47,760 nt of DNA, from contig NZ_BDCK01000054.1 of the NCBI RefSeq assembly GCF_001613465.1, positions 1 to 47,760 on the forward strand, read 5' to 3'. The DNA is from Nocardia niwae NBRC 108934 = DSM 45340. GTDB taxonomy: Bacteria > Actinomycetota > Actinomycetes > Mycobacteriales > Mycobacteriaceae. This document shows, piece by piece, positions 35,227-42,806 of this stretch; position 1 is the first letter of the stretch, and each line of letters opens with the position of its first letter. The position numbers were made by a program, and so were the translations under genes. The notes under the pieces were generated by a model that saw only the letters and a list, made by a program, of their open reading frames with translations, was not told the DNA's origin and did no database searches.

Positions 35227-35556
35227 ATGGTCGAGCAAAATCAGCCGCGACCTGCGACGACGATGCAGGTCGACCCGGGGGCGCTGCGCTCGTTCGCGCA
35301 GGCGCTGCGCACCGAGGCCACATCCGTCGCCGAGCTCGGCGGCGAAGGTTTCGGCGCCCTCGCGGGGGCGCTGCCCGGCACCGAATTCGGCCCGGTGGCC
35401 CAGCGCGCGAACGATGCCGTGAACCGTTGCCTGGAGCGGGTCGGGTCGCGGCTCACCACGATCGCCGACAACCTGCACAACGCGGCGGGCAAGTACGAAC
35501 TGGCCGAGGACGACTTCGCGGCAAAACTCCGCGCGATCGGGCTTCAGCTGCCATGA
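35227..35556 (+). CDS. EspC-like type VII secretion substrate
   Basis: A 109-residue helical protein resembling the ESX-associated EspC family. MQVDPGALRSFAQALRTEAT starts the first helix, a Gly-rich turn (GGEGFGALAGALPG) follows, and the second helix includes NLHNAAGKYELAEDDFAAKL; the YxxxD-like export signature YELAED fits T7SS substrates. It probably folds with a partner. Its stop overlaps the start of the transglycosylase gene by 4 bases (ATGA), so the two are translationally coupled and likely secreted as a pair. ATG 35227 follows GGAAGGGGG. Confidence 0.78.
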   Translation: MVEQNQPRPATTMQVDPGALRSFAQALRTEATSVAELGGEGFGALAGALPGTEFGPVAQRANDAVNRCLERVGSRLTTIADNLHNAAGKYELAEDDFAAKLRAIGLQLP

Positions 35557-36677
35557 CGCTCACCATCCCTGACGTCGAGAACTGGCAGCCGGAGCAGCTT
35601 TCGGCGGCGGGCGCGCTCGCCGGACGGATGTCGCAGGGGCTGGACACCGCGGTCGCCAAAGGCGCGAACGACACGAAAGCACTGTCCGACGCGAAGCAGT
35701 GGTCCGGCTCCGCCGGCGACGCCGCCGACGCCCGGATGCAGACCGAGAAGACCCGCGCCTCCGCGGTGAGCGCCGCCGTGCTCGAGCTGCAGACGGCGCT
35801 CACCGCCCTGGTGCAGAACCTGACCGACGCGAAAGCCAAGGTGCTGAGCCTGCGCGACGACGCGCTGAACCAGACGCCGCCCTTCGATGTCGCCACCAAC
35901 GGCACCGTGGACGCCAAGACGCGAATCGACTACCTCCGCGGGCACGCGGACAAGGCCGACGTCGAAGGGCTCGTCTTCCAGGAGGCGCTGCAAGCCGCCT
36001 CACGGACGTGGGAACTCACCAACGCCTTGAAGAGCGCGGAAGACGTGGCGGCCCAAGCCACGACCCGGGTCGAGGGCGCGGTCGCGAAATTGGAGGCGGC
36101 GTACGCCGGGCTCGGCGAACCCAGCGCGAACGTTCCCGCCGCGCCCACCGCGCCAGCAGCCACCGCACCGGCCGCCGCATCGGGCACCCCGGTCGCCGCG
36201 TCTTCGCCGGACCGGACAAGTCAGCTGATGTCCGGGCACAACAACTCGCACGGCACCTCGTCCGGCACGACGTATCAGGGAGGTCCGAGTTCGTCCGCCC
36301 CCACCGGCCCGCTGCCGAGCGGTGACGTCGCGCGATGGATCGCCGAGGCGAAACAGAAGCTCATCGCGATGGGCTACGACCCCGCGCAGATCGACGAGCG
36401 GGCCATCGCGCTGATCATCGAGCATGAATCCGCGGGCAATCCGTACGCGGAGAACCGCTGGGACAGCAACTGGGTGGCGGGGCACCCGTCGAAGGGCCTG
36501 ATGCAGACCATCGACAGCACGTTCAACGCGTACAAGGCGCCCGGCCACGACGACATCTGGAACCCGGTCGACAACATCATCGCCGGAGTGCGGTACTCCA
36601 TCGACCGCTACGGGTCGCTCGGCAGCGTCCCGGGGGTAGCCGCGGTGAACTCGGGCGGCGCCTACCAGGGCTACTGA
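35553..36677 (+). CDS. WxG-domain lytic transglycosylase, predicted T7SS substrate
   Basis: A 374-residue protein. Residues 1-185 are helical, ESX-substrate-like, with a W-S-G turn (QWSGSAGDAAD, W50). A Pro/Ala/Ser linker at about 190-255 leads to a soluble lytic transglycosylase domain (265-374): catalytic Glu292 in EHESAGNPYAENRW, GLMQT at 315-319 and NPVDNIIAGVRYSIDRYG. It would cleave glycan strands of peptidoglycan after export. No Sec signal peptide is present, which supports T7SS export with the EspC-like partner encoded by the overlapping upstream gene. Related fusions also occur as phage tail tape-measure domains, but the context here is not phage. Confidence 0.85.
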   Translation: MTLTIPDVENWQPEQLSAAGALAGRMSQGLDTAVAKGANDTKALSDAKQWSGSAGDAADARMQTEKTRASAVSAAVLELQTALTALVQNLTDAKAKVLSLRDDALNQTPPFDVATNGTVDAKTRIDYLRGHADKADVEGLVFQEALQAASRTWELTNALKSAEDVAAQATTRVEGAVAKLEAAYAGLGEPSANVPAAPTAPAATAPAAASGTPVAASSPDRTSQLMSGHNNSHGTSSGTTYQGGPSSSAPTGPLPSGDVARWIAEAKQKLIAMGYDPAQIDERAIALIIEHESAGNPYAENRWDSNWVAGHPSKGLMQTIDSTFNAYKAPGHDDIWNPVDNIIAGVRYSIDRYGSLGSVPGVAAVNSGGAYQGY

Positions 36678-36786
36678 CCCGGACACGACCGCTCCCGGCC
36701 AGGTCGCGCACGCAAGACCCCGTTTCTGCTGGCCCAGATCCCGGCAGACGGACTATTAAGGAGGTACGGACGGCTCGACGCGAGGG

Positions 36787-36815
36787 TGTGACGTACGCCC
36801 CGTAAAGTCGTCACA
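36787..36815. promoter_or_regulatory. candidate operator palindrome upstream of the thioesterase gene
   Basis: TGTGACG and CGTCACA form a perfect 7-bp inverted repeat with 15 nt between the arms, centred 65 nt before the GTG of the thioesterase gene. The layout suits a dimeric regulator such as a TetR- or GntR-type protein; no such gene is adjacent. Confidence 0.4.
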
Positions 36816-36865
36816 ACAGCACCGCATGAAGAAACGCGGCACACCGTGCAGCGCGAGGAGCACAA

Positions 36866-37660
36866 GTGTCACTCGATCAGCCACTCGCCCCGCTTCCCCA
36901 GGAGGGCATGGGCTTTGCTTCGGCGTGGCCCGTCCGGGCTGGTGATGTGGATCCCTACGACCGGTTGCGGTTCGACGCCATCGCCCGCTACTTGCAAGAT
37001 ATCGCCTGGGAAAACCTGCATAGCACGTTCTTCCACCGGACCGACCCGAACTGGATCGTCCGGCGCACAGTCATCGACGTCATCCGGCCGATCCTGTGGC
37101 CGGACGAGGTGCGGCTGCTGCGGTGGTGCTCGGCGATGTCCACTCGGTGGACCAACATGCGAGTGCGGATCACCAGCGGAAACGGCGGACTGATCGAGAC
37201 CGAGGGTTTCTGGATCAACATCAGCGAGTCCACCGGCATGCCCGCACGGATCAGCGACGAGGGCCTCGCCTACCTCGCTCGCACCTCCACCGAACATCGC
37301 CTGCGGTGGCGGCCGTATCTGACCGACGCGACCCCGCCGGAGTCGGACACCGACTTACCGTTCCCGGTGCGCGCCACCGATATCGACCAGTTCAACCACG
37401 TCAACAACGCCTGTTACTGGCAAGCGGTGGAACAGTTCCTGGTCGAATACCCCAAACTGCTCGCGGGCCCGCACCGCGCGGTGATCGAATACGTGGCCCC
37501 GGTGCTGGCCCGCCAGCACGTGAGCGTGCGCAGCCGGTACGAGCCGGGGGATCGCACCGGGCAGCCGGTGCTGCGGTTGTGGTTCGTGGTCGGGGGAACC
37601 ACGACGACCGTCGTCCGCATCATGCCGCTACCGGGCCAGCCCGCCTCTCCGGGTTTCTAG
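36866..37660 (+). CDS. acyl-ACP thioesterase-like protein
   Basis: A 264-residue double-hotdog protein of the FatA-type acyl-ACP thioesterase family. The first hotdog has VRAGDVDPYDRLRFDAIARY and the second VRATDIDQFNHVNNACYWQA with the Asp/Asn-His motif DIDQFNHVNNA, which contains catalytic Asn and His. Such enzymes release fatty acids from acyl carrier protein or act on CoA esters. Actinobacterial members are usually single genes of unclear pathway. GTG 36866 has GAGGAG about 6 nt upstream. A 29-bp palindrome precedes it and a bidirectional hairpin follows. Confidence 0.85.
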   Translation: MSLDQPLAPLPQEGMGFASAWPVRAGDVDPYDRLRFDAIARYLQDIAWENLHSTFFHRTDPNWIVRRTVIDVIRPILWPDEVRLLRWCSAMSTRWTNMRVRITSGNGGLIETEGFWINISESTGMPARISDEGLAYLARTSTEHRLRWRPYLTDATPPESDTDLPFPVRATDIDQFNHVNNACYWQAVEQFLVEYPKLLAGPHRAVIEYVAPVLARQHVSVRSRYEPGDRTGQPVLRLWFVVGGTTTTVVRIMPLPGQPASPGF

Positions 37661-37766
37661 GCCGTACTGGTCGTGCCCCCGCCCGGGTCTCGCGAGAGCA
37701 GGCGGGCTGGTTTGTGCCTTCCTCGGCCGCTACCGCAAGGGTCGAGCGGGGAATCGGGGCTCGAGG

Positions 37767-37793
37767 CCGGTCGGATCTCGGTGATCCGACCGG
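37767..37793. terminator. bidirectional hairpin terminator
   Basis: CCGGTCGGATC (37767-37777) and GATCCGACCGG (37783-37793) form a perfect 11-bp stem with loop TCGGT, between the convergent thioesterase and ferredoxin reductase genes. No T-tract is present. Confidence 0.65.
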
Positions 37794-37803
37794 CTCGGGG
37801 GTC

Positions 37804-39474
37804 TCAGCCGCGGGCGGCTTTGATCAGGTCCTCGCGGGTGGTGAACTTGACGCGCGGGCGGCCTGCGGACTTGCCCGCGGACTTCTCCGCCTGATCGATC
37901 GCTCGCCAGCCCGCCCGGTCCACCAGGTCGGCCTGGCGCTCGGCGAGCAGGGCCTTCAGCGCGGCGCGGTCGGCTTGCGGCGCGGCGAGTTTGCCCGCGG
38001 TGAAGTCGGCGAGCAGCAGCTCGACCGTCTCCTCGGAGTCGACCCGGTTCGACCCGATGACGCCACGGGGACCCCGCTTGATCCATCCACTGACGTAGAC
38101 GCCGCTCAGCATCGTCCCGTCCTCGCCGATGACCCGGCCGTGCTCGTTCGGCACGACGCCGCGCCGCTCGTCGAACGGCAGCTCACCGATCCGCTCGCCG
38201 CGGTAACCGATCGACCGCAGCACGAGTGAGGTGTCGATGCGCTCGGTGCGCTCGGTGGGCCGCGCGACGAGCTGACCGTCTTCTTCGAACAGCTCGTTGT
38301 GCACGATCTCGATTGCTTCGACCCGCTCGGTGCCGGTGAGCGCGGTGGGCGAGGTCAGGTAGCGGAACACGATCCGCTTGTTGCCCTCCGCCCTGCGGCC
38401 GCCCGCGTACTCCTTGGCCAGCGTGTACTTCAACGTCAACGACGGCTCGACCCGCGGGTCGTCCACGATCGCCTGGCTGGCGTGATCGAGCGCCAGATCG
38501 GTCTCGTCCACGACGACGTCGACGCCCTTCAGATGCGCCAGCGCGAGAAACTCCGGCGAGGTGTAGGCCGCCTGCAGCGGGCCGCGCCTGCCGAGCACGA
38601 CGACTTCGCGAATATTGCTCTGGCGCAGCGCCTCCAGCGCGTGATCGGCGATGTCGGTCTTGGCGAGTTCGTCGGGATCGACGGTCAGCACGCGCGCCAC
38701 GTCCAACGCGACGTTGCCGTTGCCGACGATCACCGCACGCTCGCCGGACAGGTCGAAGGTCCGGTCGGCGAAATCGGGATGGCCGTTGTACCAGGCCACG
38801 AATTCCGTGGCGGAGTGGCTGCCCGGCAGATCCTCGCCCGGGACACCCATCCTGCGGTCGCTCGAGGCGCCGACCGCGTAGATCACGGCGTGGTGGTGGC
38901 GCAGCAGCTCCTCGTGCGAGATATGCGTGCCCACCTCGACGTTGAGGTAGTACTGCAGGGTCTCGCGGCGGAACGCGGACTCGAACATGCCAGAGACCGT
39001 CTTGGTGCCGGGATGGTCGGGCGCGACGCCCGCCCGCACCAGGCCCCATGGGGTCGGCAGCCGGTCGAACATCTCGATCTCCACGTCGGCCCTGCGCAGC
39101 AGCTCGTCGGCCGCGTAGCAGGCCGCGGGACCGGCGCCGACGATCGCGACGCGCAGGGTGCCCAGCTCCTTCGGCGGACGCGAGGGCGTGACGATCGGAT
39201 CGAAGTTCGATTCCAGCGGATGCCGTTGGAAGTAGGCGGCATTGATATCGCGGAATCGCGCCAGCGAAGCGGTCAGGTCGTCCTCGGAGAAGATGGCCTC
39301 CACCGGGCACGCGTCGACACAGGCGCCGCAGTCGATACAGGTGTCGGGGTCGATGTAGAGCATTTCGGTCGTCGCGAACTCCGGCTGGTCCGGAGTGGGA
39401 CGGATGCAGTCGACCGGGCACTCGGAGACGCAGCTGGCGTCGTTGCAACAACGCTGCGTGATTACGTAGGCCAT
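37804..39474 (-). CDS. fprB: ferredoxin-NADP reductase with N-terminal ferredoxin (FprB-like)
   Basis: A 556-residue fusion of a 7Fe/8Fe-type ferredoxin and an adrenodoxin-reductase-like flavoprotein. The ferredoxin part has two cysteine clusters, CCNDASCVSECPVDC and CIDCGACVDACP. The reductase part has the FAD motif VAIVGAGPAACYAADELL near residue 110, GLVRAGVAPDHPGTK and the NADPH motif VIVGNGNVALDVARVL. It passes electrons between NADPH and iron-sulfur partners, for instance for P450s or desaturases. The family usually starts with a motif like MxxVITQxCCNDASC, which matches ATG 39474; an in-frame GTG at 39552 would add 26 residues and has no clear site. It could supply electrons to the P450 or desaturase in this window, but this is a guess. 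Confidence 0.9.
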   Translation of the reverse strand: MAYVITQRCCNDASCVSECPVDCIRPTPDQPEFATTEMLYIDPDTCIDCGACVDACPVEAIFSEDDLTASLARFRDINAAYFQRHPLESNFDPIVTPSRPPKELGTLRVAIVGAGPAACYAADELLRRADVEIEMFDRLPTPWGLVRAGVAPDHPGTKTVSGMFESAFRRETLQYYLNVEVGTHISHEELLRHHHAVIYAVGASSDRRMGVPGEDLPGSHSATEFVAWYNGHPDFADRTFDLSGERAVIVGNGNVALDVARVLTVDPDELAKTDIADHALEALRQSNIREVVVLGRRGPLQAAYTSPEFLALAHLKGVDVVVDETDLALDHASQAIVDDPRVEPSLTLKYTLAKEYAGGRRAEGNKRIVFRYLTSPTALTGTERVEAIEIVHNELFEEDGQLVARPTERTERIDTSLVLRSIGYRGERIGELPFDERRGVVPNEHGRVIGEDGTMLSGVYVSGWIKRGPRGVIGSNRVDSEETVELLLADFTAGKLAAPQADRAALKALLAERQADLVDRAGWRAIDQAEKSAGKSAGRPRVKFTTREDLIKAARG

Positions 39475-39655
39475 ATTGTGCTGATCCTCGAAGAAGTACG
39501 TGGGCTGTGGCCACCCGGGTGTTGTGGTGGACAGATGAGCGGCGTCCGTCACGTCCGCCGCGAGGGTCGCCCGCTGGTGCTCGTGATGTGATGCCGCTTT
39601 CAGTTTGCCTCGAGTGTGGCAGGGACCTCTCGCCCGGAGGGCTTACCGTATCTCC

Positions 39656-40147
39656 ATGGCGCGGACCCTGATCCTCATGCGGCACGGCAAATCGGCCTAT
39701 CCGGAGGGCGTCGACGATCACGAACGACCGCTCGCGCCGAGGGGCAGGCGCGAGGCCGGGCTCGCGGGCGACTGGTTGCGCGCGACCCAGCCGCCGATCG
39801 AGGCCGTGCGCTGCTCCACCGCCACCCGGACCAGGCAGACGCTGGCGGCCACCGGGGTCACCGCGCCGGTCGTCTTCGAACCCGGCATCTACGAGGCCGC
39901 GCCGGAGACGCTCATCGAGCTGGTCCGCCTCAGCGAGGACGACGTGGCGACGCTGCTGGTGGTCGGGCACGCGCCGGGCATGCCGTGGACCGCTTGGGAA
40001 TTGGCGAGCAATCGCGACAGCGCCCCCGCGGTCGAACTCAGCCGGAAGTTCCCGACCTCAGCACTCGCGGTGCTGCGCTTCGACCGCGACTGGGCGGACG
40101 TCGATCCGGGGACCGGCGAGCTGGTGCATTTCCACATCCCGCGCTGA
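39656..40147 (+). CDS. SixA-like histidine phosphatase
   Basis: A 163-residue protein of the histidine phosphatase superfamily. RHGKS with the phospho-accepting His10 is at 9-13, the second catalytic His105 lies in VVGHAPGMP, and the arginine of TRTRQTL is the usual third phosphate contact. The short length and the LILMRHGKSAYPEGVDDHER opening fit SixA-type phosphohistidine phosphatases. The substrate is not known. ATG 39656 is chosen by homology; the frame runs back to 39605. Divergent from the fprB-like gene. Confidence 0.85.
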   Translation: MARTLILMRHGKSAYPEGVDDHERPLAPRGRREAGLAGDWLRATQPPIEAVRCSTATRTRQTLAATGVTAPVVFEPGIYEAAPETLIELVRLSEDDVATLLVVGHAPGMPWTAWELASNRDSAPAVELSRKFPTSALAVLRFDRDWADVDPGTGELVHFHIPR

Positions 40148-40170
40148 CCGCACGCGACCGGTGCGCGCGG

Positions 40171-40374
40171 TCAGCGCAGTAACCTGCCGCCGACCACGAC
40201 GACCCCTCCGAGCACGAGCAGCAGGGCGAACGCGGCGAGTCCACCGAACAACCACCACACCACCCCGAGCGCGAGCGCGAACGGCGCGATCGCGATGGCG
40301 GTGATCACCGGGCTTTCCTTGACCGTCGCCCAGGCCGAACGAGCCCTGATCCGGTCGATGTCCTTTCCAGGCAT
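40171..40374 (-). CDS. small membrane protein
   Basis: A 67-residue protein with a charged N-terminal helix (MPGKDIDRIRARSAWATVKE) and two predicted transmembrane helices, ITAIAIAPFALALGVVWWLF and AAFALLLVLGGVVVVGGRLL. ATG 40374 with GGGA nearby; the longer frame to 40488 overlaps the divergent VOC gene and is unlikely. No family known to me. Confidence 0.6.
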   Translation of the reverse strand: MPGKDIDRIRARSAWATVKESPVITAIAIAPFALALGVVWWLFGGLAAFALLLVLGGVVVVGGRLLR

Positions 40375-40432
40375 GTTCCCAGCGTAGGCCGGAATCCGAG
40401 ACTTTGTCGGCGCCCGATGGAATGCTCGCCGG

Positions 40433-40804
40433 ATGGATTGGAAAATCGAGCTCGTCGCCATTCCGGTGACCGACGTCGACCGCGCCAAGGACTTCTACAC
40501 CAAGATCGGCTTCAACGCCGACCACGACCACCGGGTGGACGAGAACCTGCGCTTCGTGCAGCTGACCCCGCCCGGCTCCGGCTGCTCCATCTGTCTCGGC
40601 GAGGGCATCACCGACGCGGCGCCCGGCAGCGTCCGGGGTATGCAGATGGTGGTGGCCAGCGCCGAAGACGCCTATCAGCAGTTGATCGCCGCCGGTGTGG
40701 ACGCCACACCGGTCCAGGAGCTCGGCTGGGGCCTGTTCACCTTCTTCGCCGACCCGGACGGCAACAAATGGGCCGTCCAGCAGCTGCCCGACTACGGCAG
40801 CTGA
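40433..40804 (+). CDS. VOC-family protein
   Basis: A 123-residue single-module glyoxalase/VOC protein. IELVAIPVTDVDRAKDFYTK at the start, FNADHDHRVDENLRFVQLTP, PGSGCSICLGEGI and the closing TFFADPDGNKWAVQQL are the family pattern of a frequent actinobacterial subgroup. It functions as a dimer in most cases; its substrate is unknown. Located directly upstream of the MerR promoter; it is not clear whether it belongs to the same regulon. Confidence 0.85.
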   Translation: MDWKIELVAIPVTDVDRAKDFYTKIGFNADHDHRVDENLRFVQLTPPGSGCSICLGEGITDAAPGSVRGMQMVVASAEDAYQQLIAAGVDATPVQELGWGLFTFFADPDGNKWAVQQLPDYGS

Positions 40805-40813
40805 ATCCAGCCC

Positions 40814-40844
40814 TTGCTTGGAGCACACTCCAGGTGACTAGCGT
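40814..40844 (+). promoter_or_regulatory. MerR-type promoter with 19-bp spacer and internal operator
   Basis: -35 TTGCTT (40814-40819) and -10 TAGCGT (40839-40844) are 19 bp apart, the overlong spacing typical of MerR-controlled promoters. The spacer holds the inverted repeat TTGGAG-CACA-CTCCAG (40818-40833). The MerR gene starts 31 nt downstream of the -10. Confidence 0.7.
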
Positions 40845-40874
40845 CATCGATGTTCAACGGGAAGGGCGAGTGCA

Positions 40875-41333
40875 GTGAGTGAAACCGCCTCTCACGCGGG
40901 CGTGAGTGACGACAGGGAGCAGCCGCGGTATTCGATCGGCGAGGTATCCGAGCGATCGGGGCTGAGCCGGGACACGCTGCGCTGGTACGAGCGGATCGGG
41001 CTGATGGACTACATCGGGCGCGACCACACCGGCAAGCGGCGATTCAGCGACCGGGATCTGGAATGGCTGGCGCTGATCGGCCGGCTGCGCACGACCGGCA
41101 TGTCGGTGGCGGACATGCTCCGCTACGCCGAGCTGGTGCGGGCGGGGGACGCCACGCTCCAGCAGCGGCTGGCGATGTTCCGGGACACCCGCGCGGAGGT
41201 GCTCGCCAAGATCGATGAACTTCGTCAGACCGTGGCCGTGCTCGATCACAAGATCGCCCTGTACGAGGGCAAGACCCGAGCGATCGAGCAGGCCGTGGTC
41301 ACCACGCAGGACACCGAAGGGATCAAGGTATGA
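40875..41333 (+). CDS. MerR-family transcriptional regulator
   Basis: A 152-residue regulator. The DNA-binding domain YSIGEVSERSGLSRDTLRWY starts at residue 19, with ERIGLM and GKRRFSDRDLEWLALIGRLR following; a coiled-coil dimerisation helix occupies about 100-140. The metal-binding cysteines of the metal sensors are absent, so it senses a small molecule or redox state. The gene has a MerR-type promoter in front and overlaps the aldo/keto reductase gene by 4 bases (ATGA), so it controls its own operon. GTG 40875 has AAGGG about 9 nt upstream. Confidence 0.9.
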   Translation: MSETASHAGVSDDREQPRYSIGEVSERSGLSRDTLRWYERIGLMDYIGRDHTGKRRFSDRDLEWLALIGRLRTTGMSVADMLRYAELVRAGDATLQQRLAMFRDTRAEVLAKIDELRQTVAVLDHKIALYEGKTRAIEQAVVTTQDTEGIKV

Positions 41334-42340
41334 CAACGGTCGGCACGCTGCCCACCACCGCGCTGGGCGCCGGCGACATCCGGGTGGGGGCCCAGGGTCT
41401 GGGCTGCATGGGGATGAGCGAGTTCTACGGCCCCAGCGACCTCACCGAATCCCGGGCTACGCTGGACCGGGCGCTGGAGCTGGGCGTCACGCTGTTCGAC
41501 ACCGCCGACGTCTACGGCTCCGGTCACAACGAGGAATTCCTCAGCGCTTTCGTCGGCGCCGAGCGCGACCGGCTGGTGATCGCCACCAAGTTCGGGATCG
41601 TCCGCAAGGCCGACGACCCCGCCTACCGGGGTTTCGGCAACTCCCCCGCCTACATCCGCAGCTCGGTGGAAGGCAGCTTGCGCAGGCTCGGGATCGACAC
41701 CATCGATCTGTACTACATGCACCGCAAGGATCCCGCCGTGCCGATCGAGGACACGGTCGGCGCGATGGCGGAACTGGTGCGGGAGGGCAAGGTCCGCGCC
41801 CTCGGTCTGTCCGAGGTGACGGGCGACGAACTGCGGGCGGCGCACGCGGTGCACCCGATCGCGGCCGTGCAGTCGGAGTGGTCGCTGTTCTCCCGGGATG
41901 TCGAGCGCGGCGTGGTGCCCGCGGCGGCGGAACTGGGTGTGACGTTCGTGCCGTACTCGCCGCTGGGTCGCGGGTTCCTGACCGGTTCGTTCATCGGCAC
42001 CGCGGACACGAACGATTTCCGCTCCTCGATGCCGCGCTTCACCGGCGAGAACGCGGCCCGCAACGCCGAACTGCTCGCTCCGCTGCGGGCCATCGCCGAA
42101 GCACGCGGCATCACCCTGGCCCAGGTGGCGCTGGCCTGGGTGCACGCCCAGGCAGGCGTGCACGACCTCGCGGTGGTCCCGATCCCCGGCACTCGCAGCC
42201 GGACCAGGCTCACCGAGAATGTCGCCGCCGCCACCATCGCACTGACCTCCGACGAGCTCGCGACACTGGAGCCGATCGCGGGTCAGGTGTCCGGAACCCG
42301 GTACGCGGACATGTCGTTCACCTCCGCGGGCCGGGAATGA
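41330..42340 (+). CDS. aldo/keto reductase
   Basis: A 336-residue NADPH-dependent TIM-barrel reductase. The tetrad is Asp57, Tyr62 (DTADVYG), Lys87 (ATKFG) and His131 (YYMHRKD); the cofactor site near the C-terminus reads VVPIPGTRSRTRLTENVAA. It resembles YakC/AKR13-type enzymes that reduce aldehydes and ketones. Translationally coupled to the MerR gene, so it is likely induced by toxic carbonyls or related compounds. ABM-domain gene follows 22 nt later. Confidence 0.92.
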   Translation: MTTVGTLPTTALGAGDIRVGAQGLGCMGMSEFYGPSDLTESRATLDRALELGVTLFDTADVYGSGHNEEFLSAFVGAERDRLVIATKFGIVRKADDPAYRGFGNSPAYIRSSVEGSLRRLGIDTIDLYYMHRKDPAVPIEDTVGAMAELVREGKVRALGLSEVTGDELRAAHAVHPIAAVQSEWSLFSRDVERGVVPAAAELGVTFVPYSPLGRGFLTGSFIGTADTNDFRSSMPRFTGENAARNAELLAPLRAIAEARGITLAQVALAWVHAQAGVHDLAVVPIPGTRSRTRLTENVAAATIALTSDELATLEPIAGQVSGTRYADMSFTSAGRE

Positions 42341-42362
42341 CCTTCGAGATCAGGAGACGACC

Positions 42363-42656
42363 ATGTCGACGCTGACGCTCAACGTGCGCTTCATCGCCAA
42401 GCCGGGTCGCGAAGCGGAACTGAAGGATCTCCTGCAAGGCATGATCGAACCGACCCTCGCGGAAGGCGGCTGCCTGCGCTACGAGCTCTACCTGCATCCC
42501 ACCGACCCGAGCCGGATGGTGCTCCTGGAGGAGTGGGCCGACGAGGACGCCTTGGCCGCACACTTCCGGACACCGCATCTGAAGGCTCTCGCCACCGCGT
42601 TGCAGGAAGTCCTGGTCGAACCGTTCCAGCTGCGGCGATTCACCGAAATCGCCTGA
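42363..42656 (+). CDS. antibiotic biosynthesis monooxygenase (ABM) domain protein
   Basis: A 97-residue dimeric ferredoxin-like protein of the ABM family. LTLNVRFIAKPGREAELKDL, GCLRYELYLHPTDPSRMVLL and EEWADEDALAAHFRTPHLKA are the family motifs; relatives are cofactor-free quinone-forming monooxygenases (YgiN) or heme degraders. It is the third gene of the MerR-AKR operon, with AGGAG 7 nt before the ATG, followed by a strong hairpin. A role in quinone/carbonyl stress together with the aldo/keto reductase is plausible. Confidence 0.85.
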   Translation: MSTLTLNVRFIAKPGREAELKDLLQGMIEPTLAEGGCLRYELYLHPTDPSRMVLLEEWADEDALAAHFRTPHLKALATALQEVLVEPFQLRRFTEIA

Positions 42657-42660
42657 AGCA

Positions 42661-42700
42661 CCTGATGGTCCGGCATCGGCTACGACGCCGGACCATCAGG
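42661..42700. terminator. strong hairpin terminator of the MerR-AKR-ABM operon
   Basis: CCTGATGGTCCGGC (42661-42674) and GCCGGACCATCAGG (42687-42700) form a perfect 14-bp stem with a 12-nt loop, 5 nt after the ABM stop codon. No T-tract follows. Confidence 0.75.
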
Positions 42701-42806
42701 GCGGCGCCGATCCTCGGTGATCAGCGCGCAAACTTTCGGACCGAAGTCCGCTTATCCGGCGGCCAGGTCTGCGCCGTTCACCGGCGACGACTAACATCCC
42801 ACGAAT

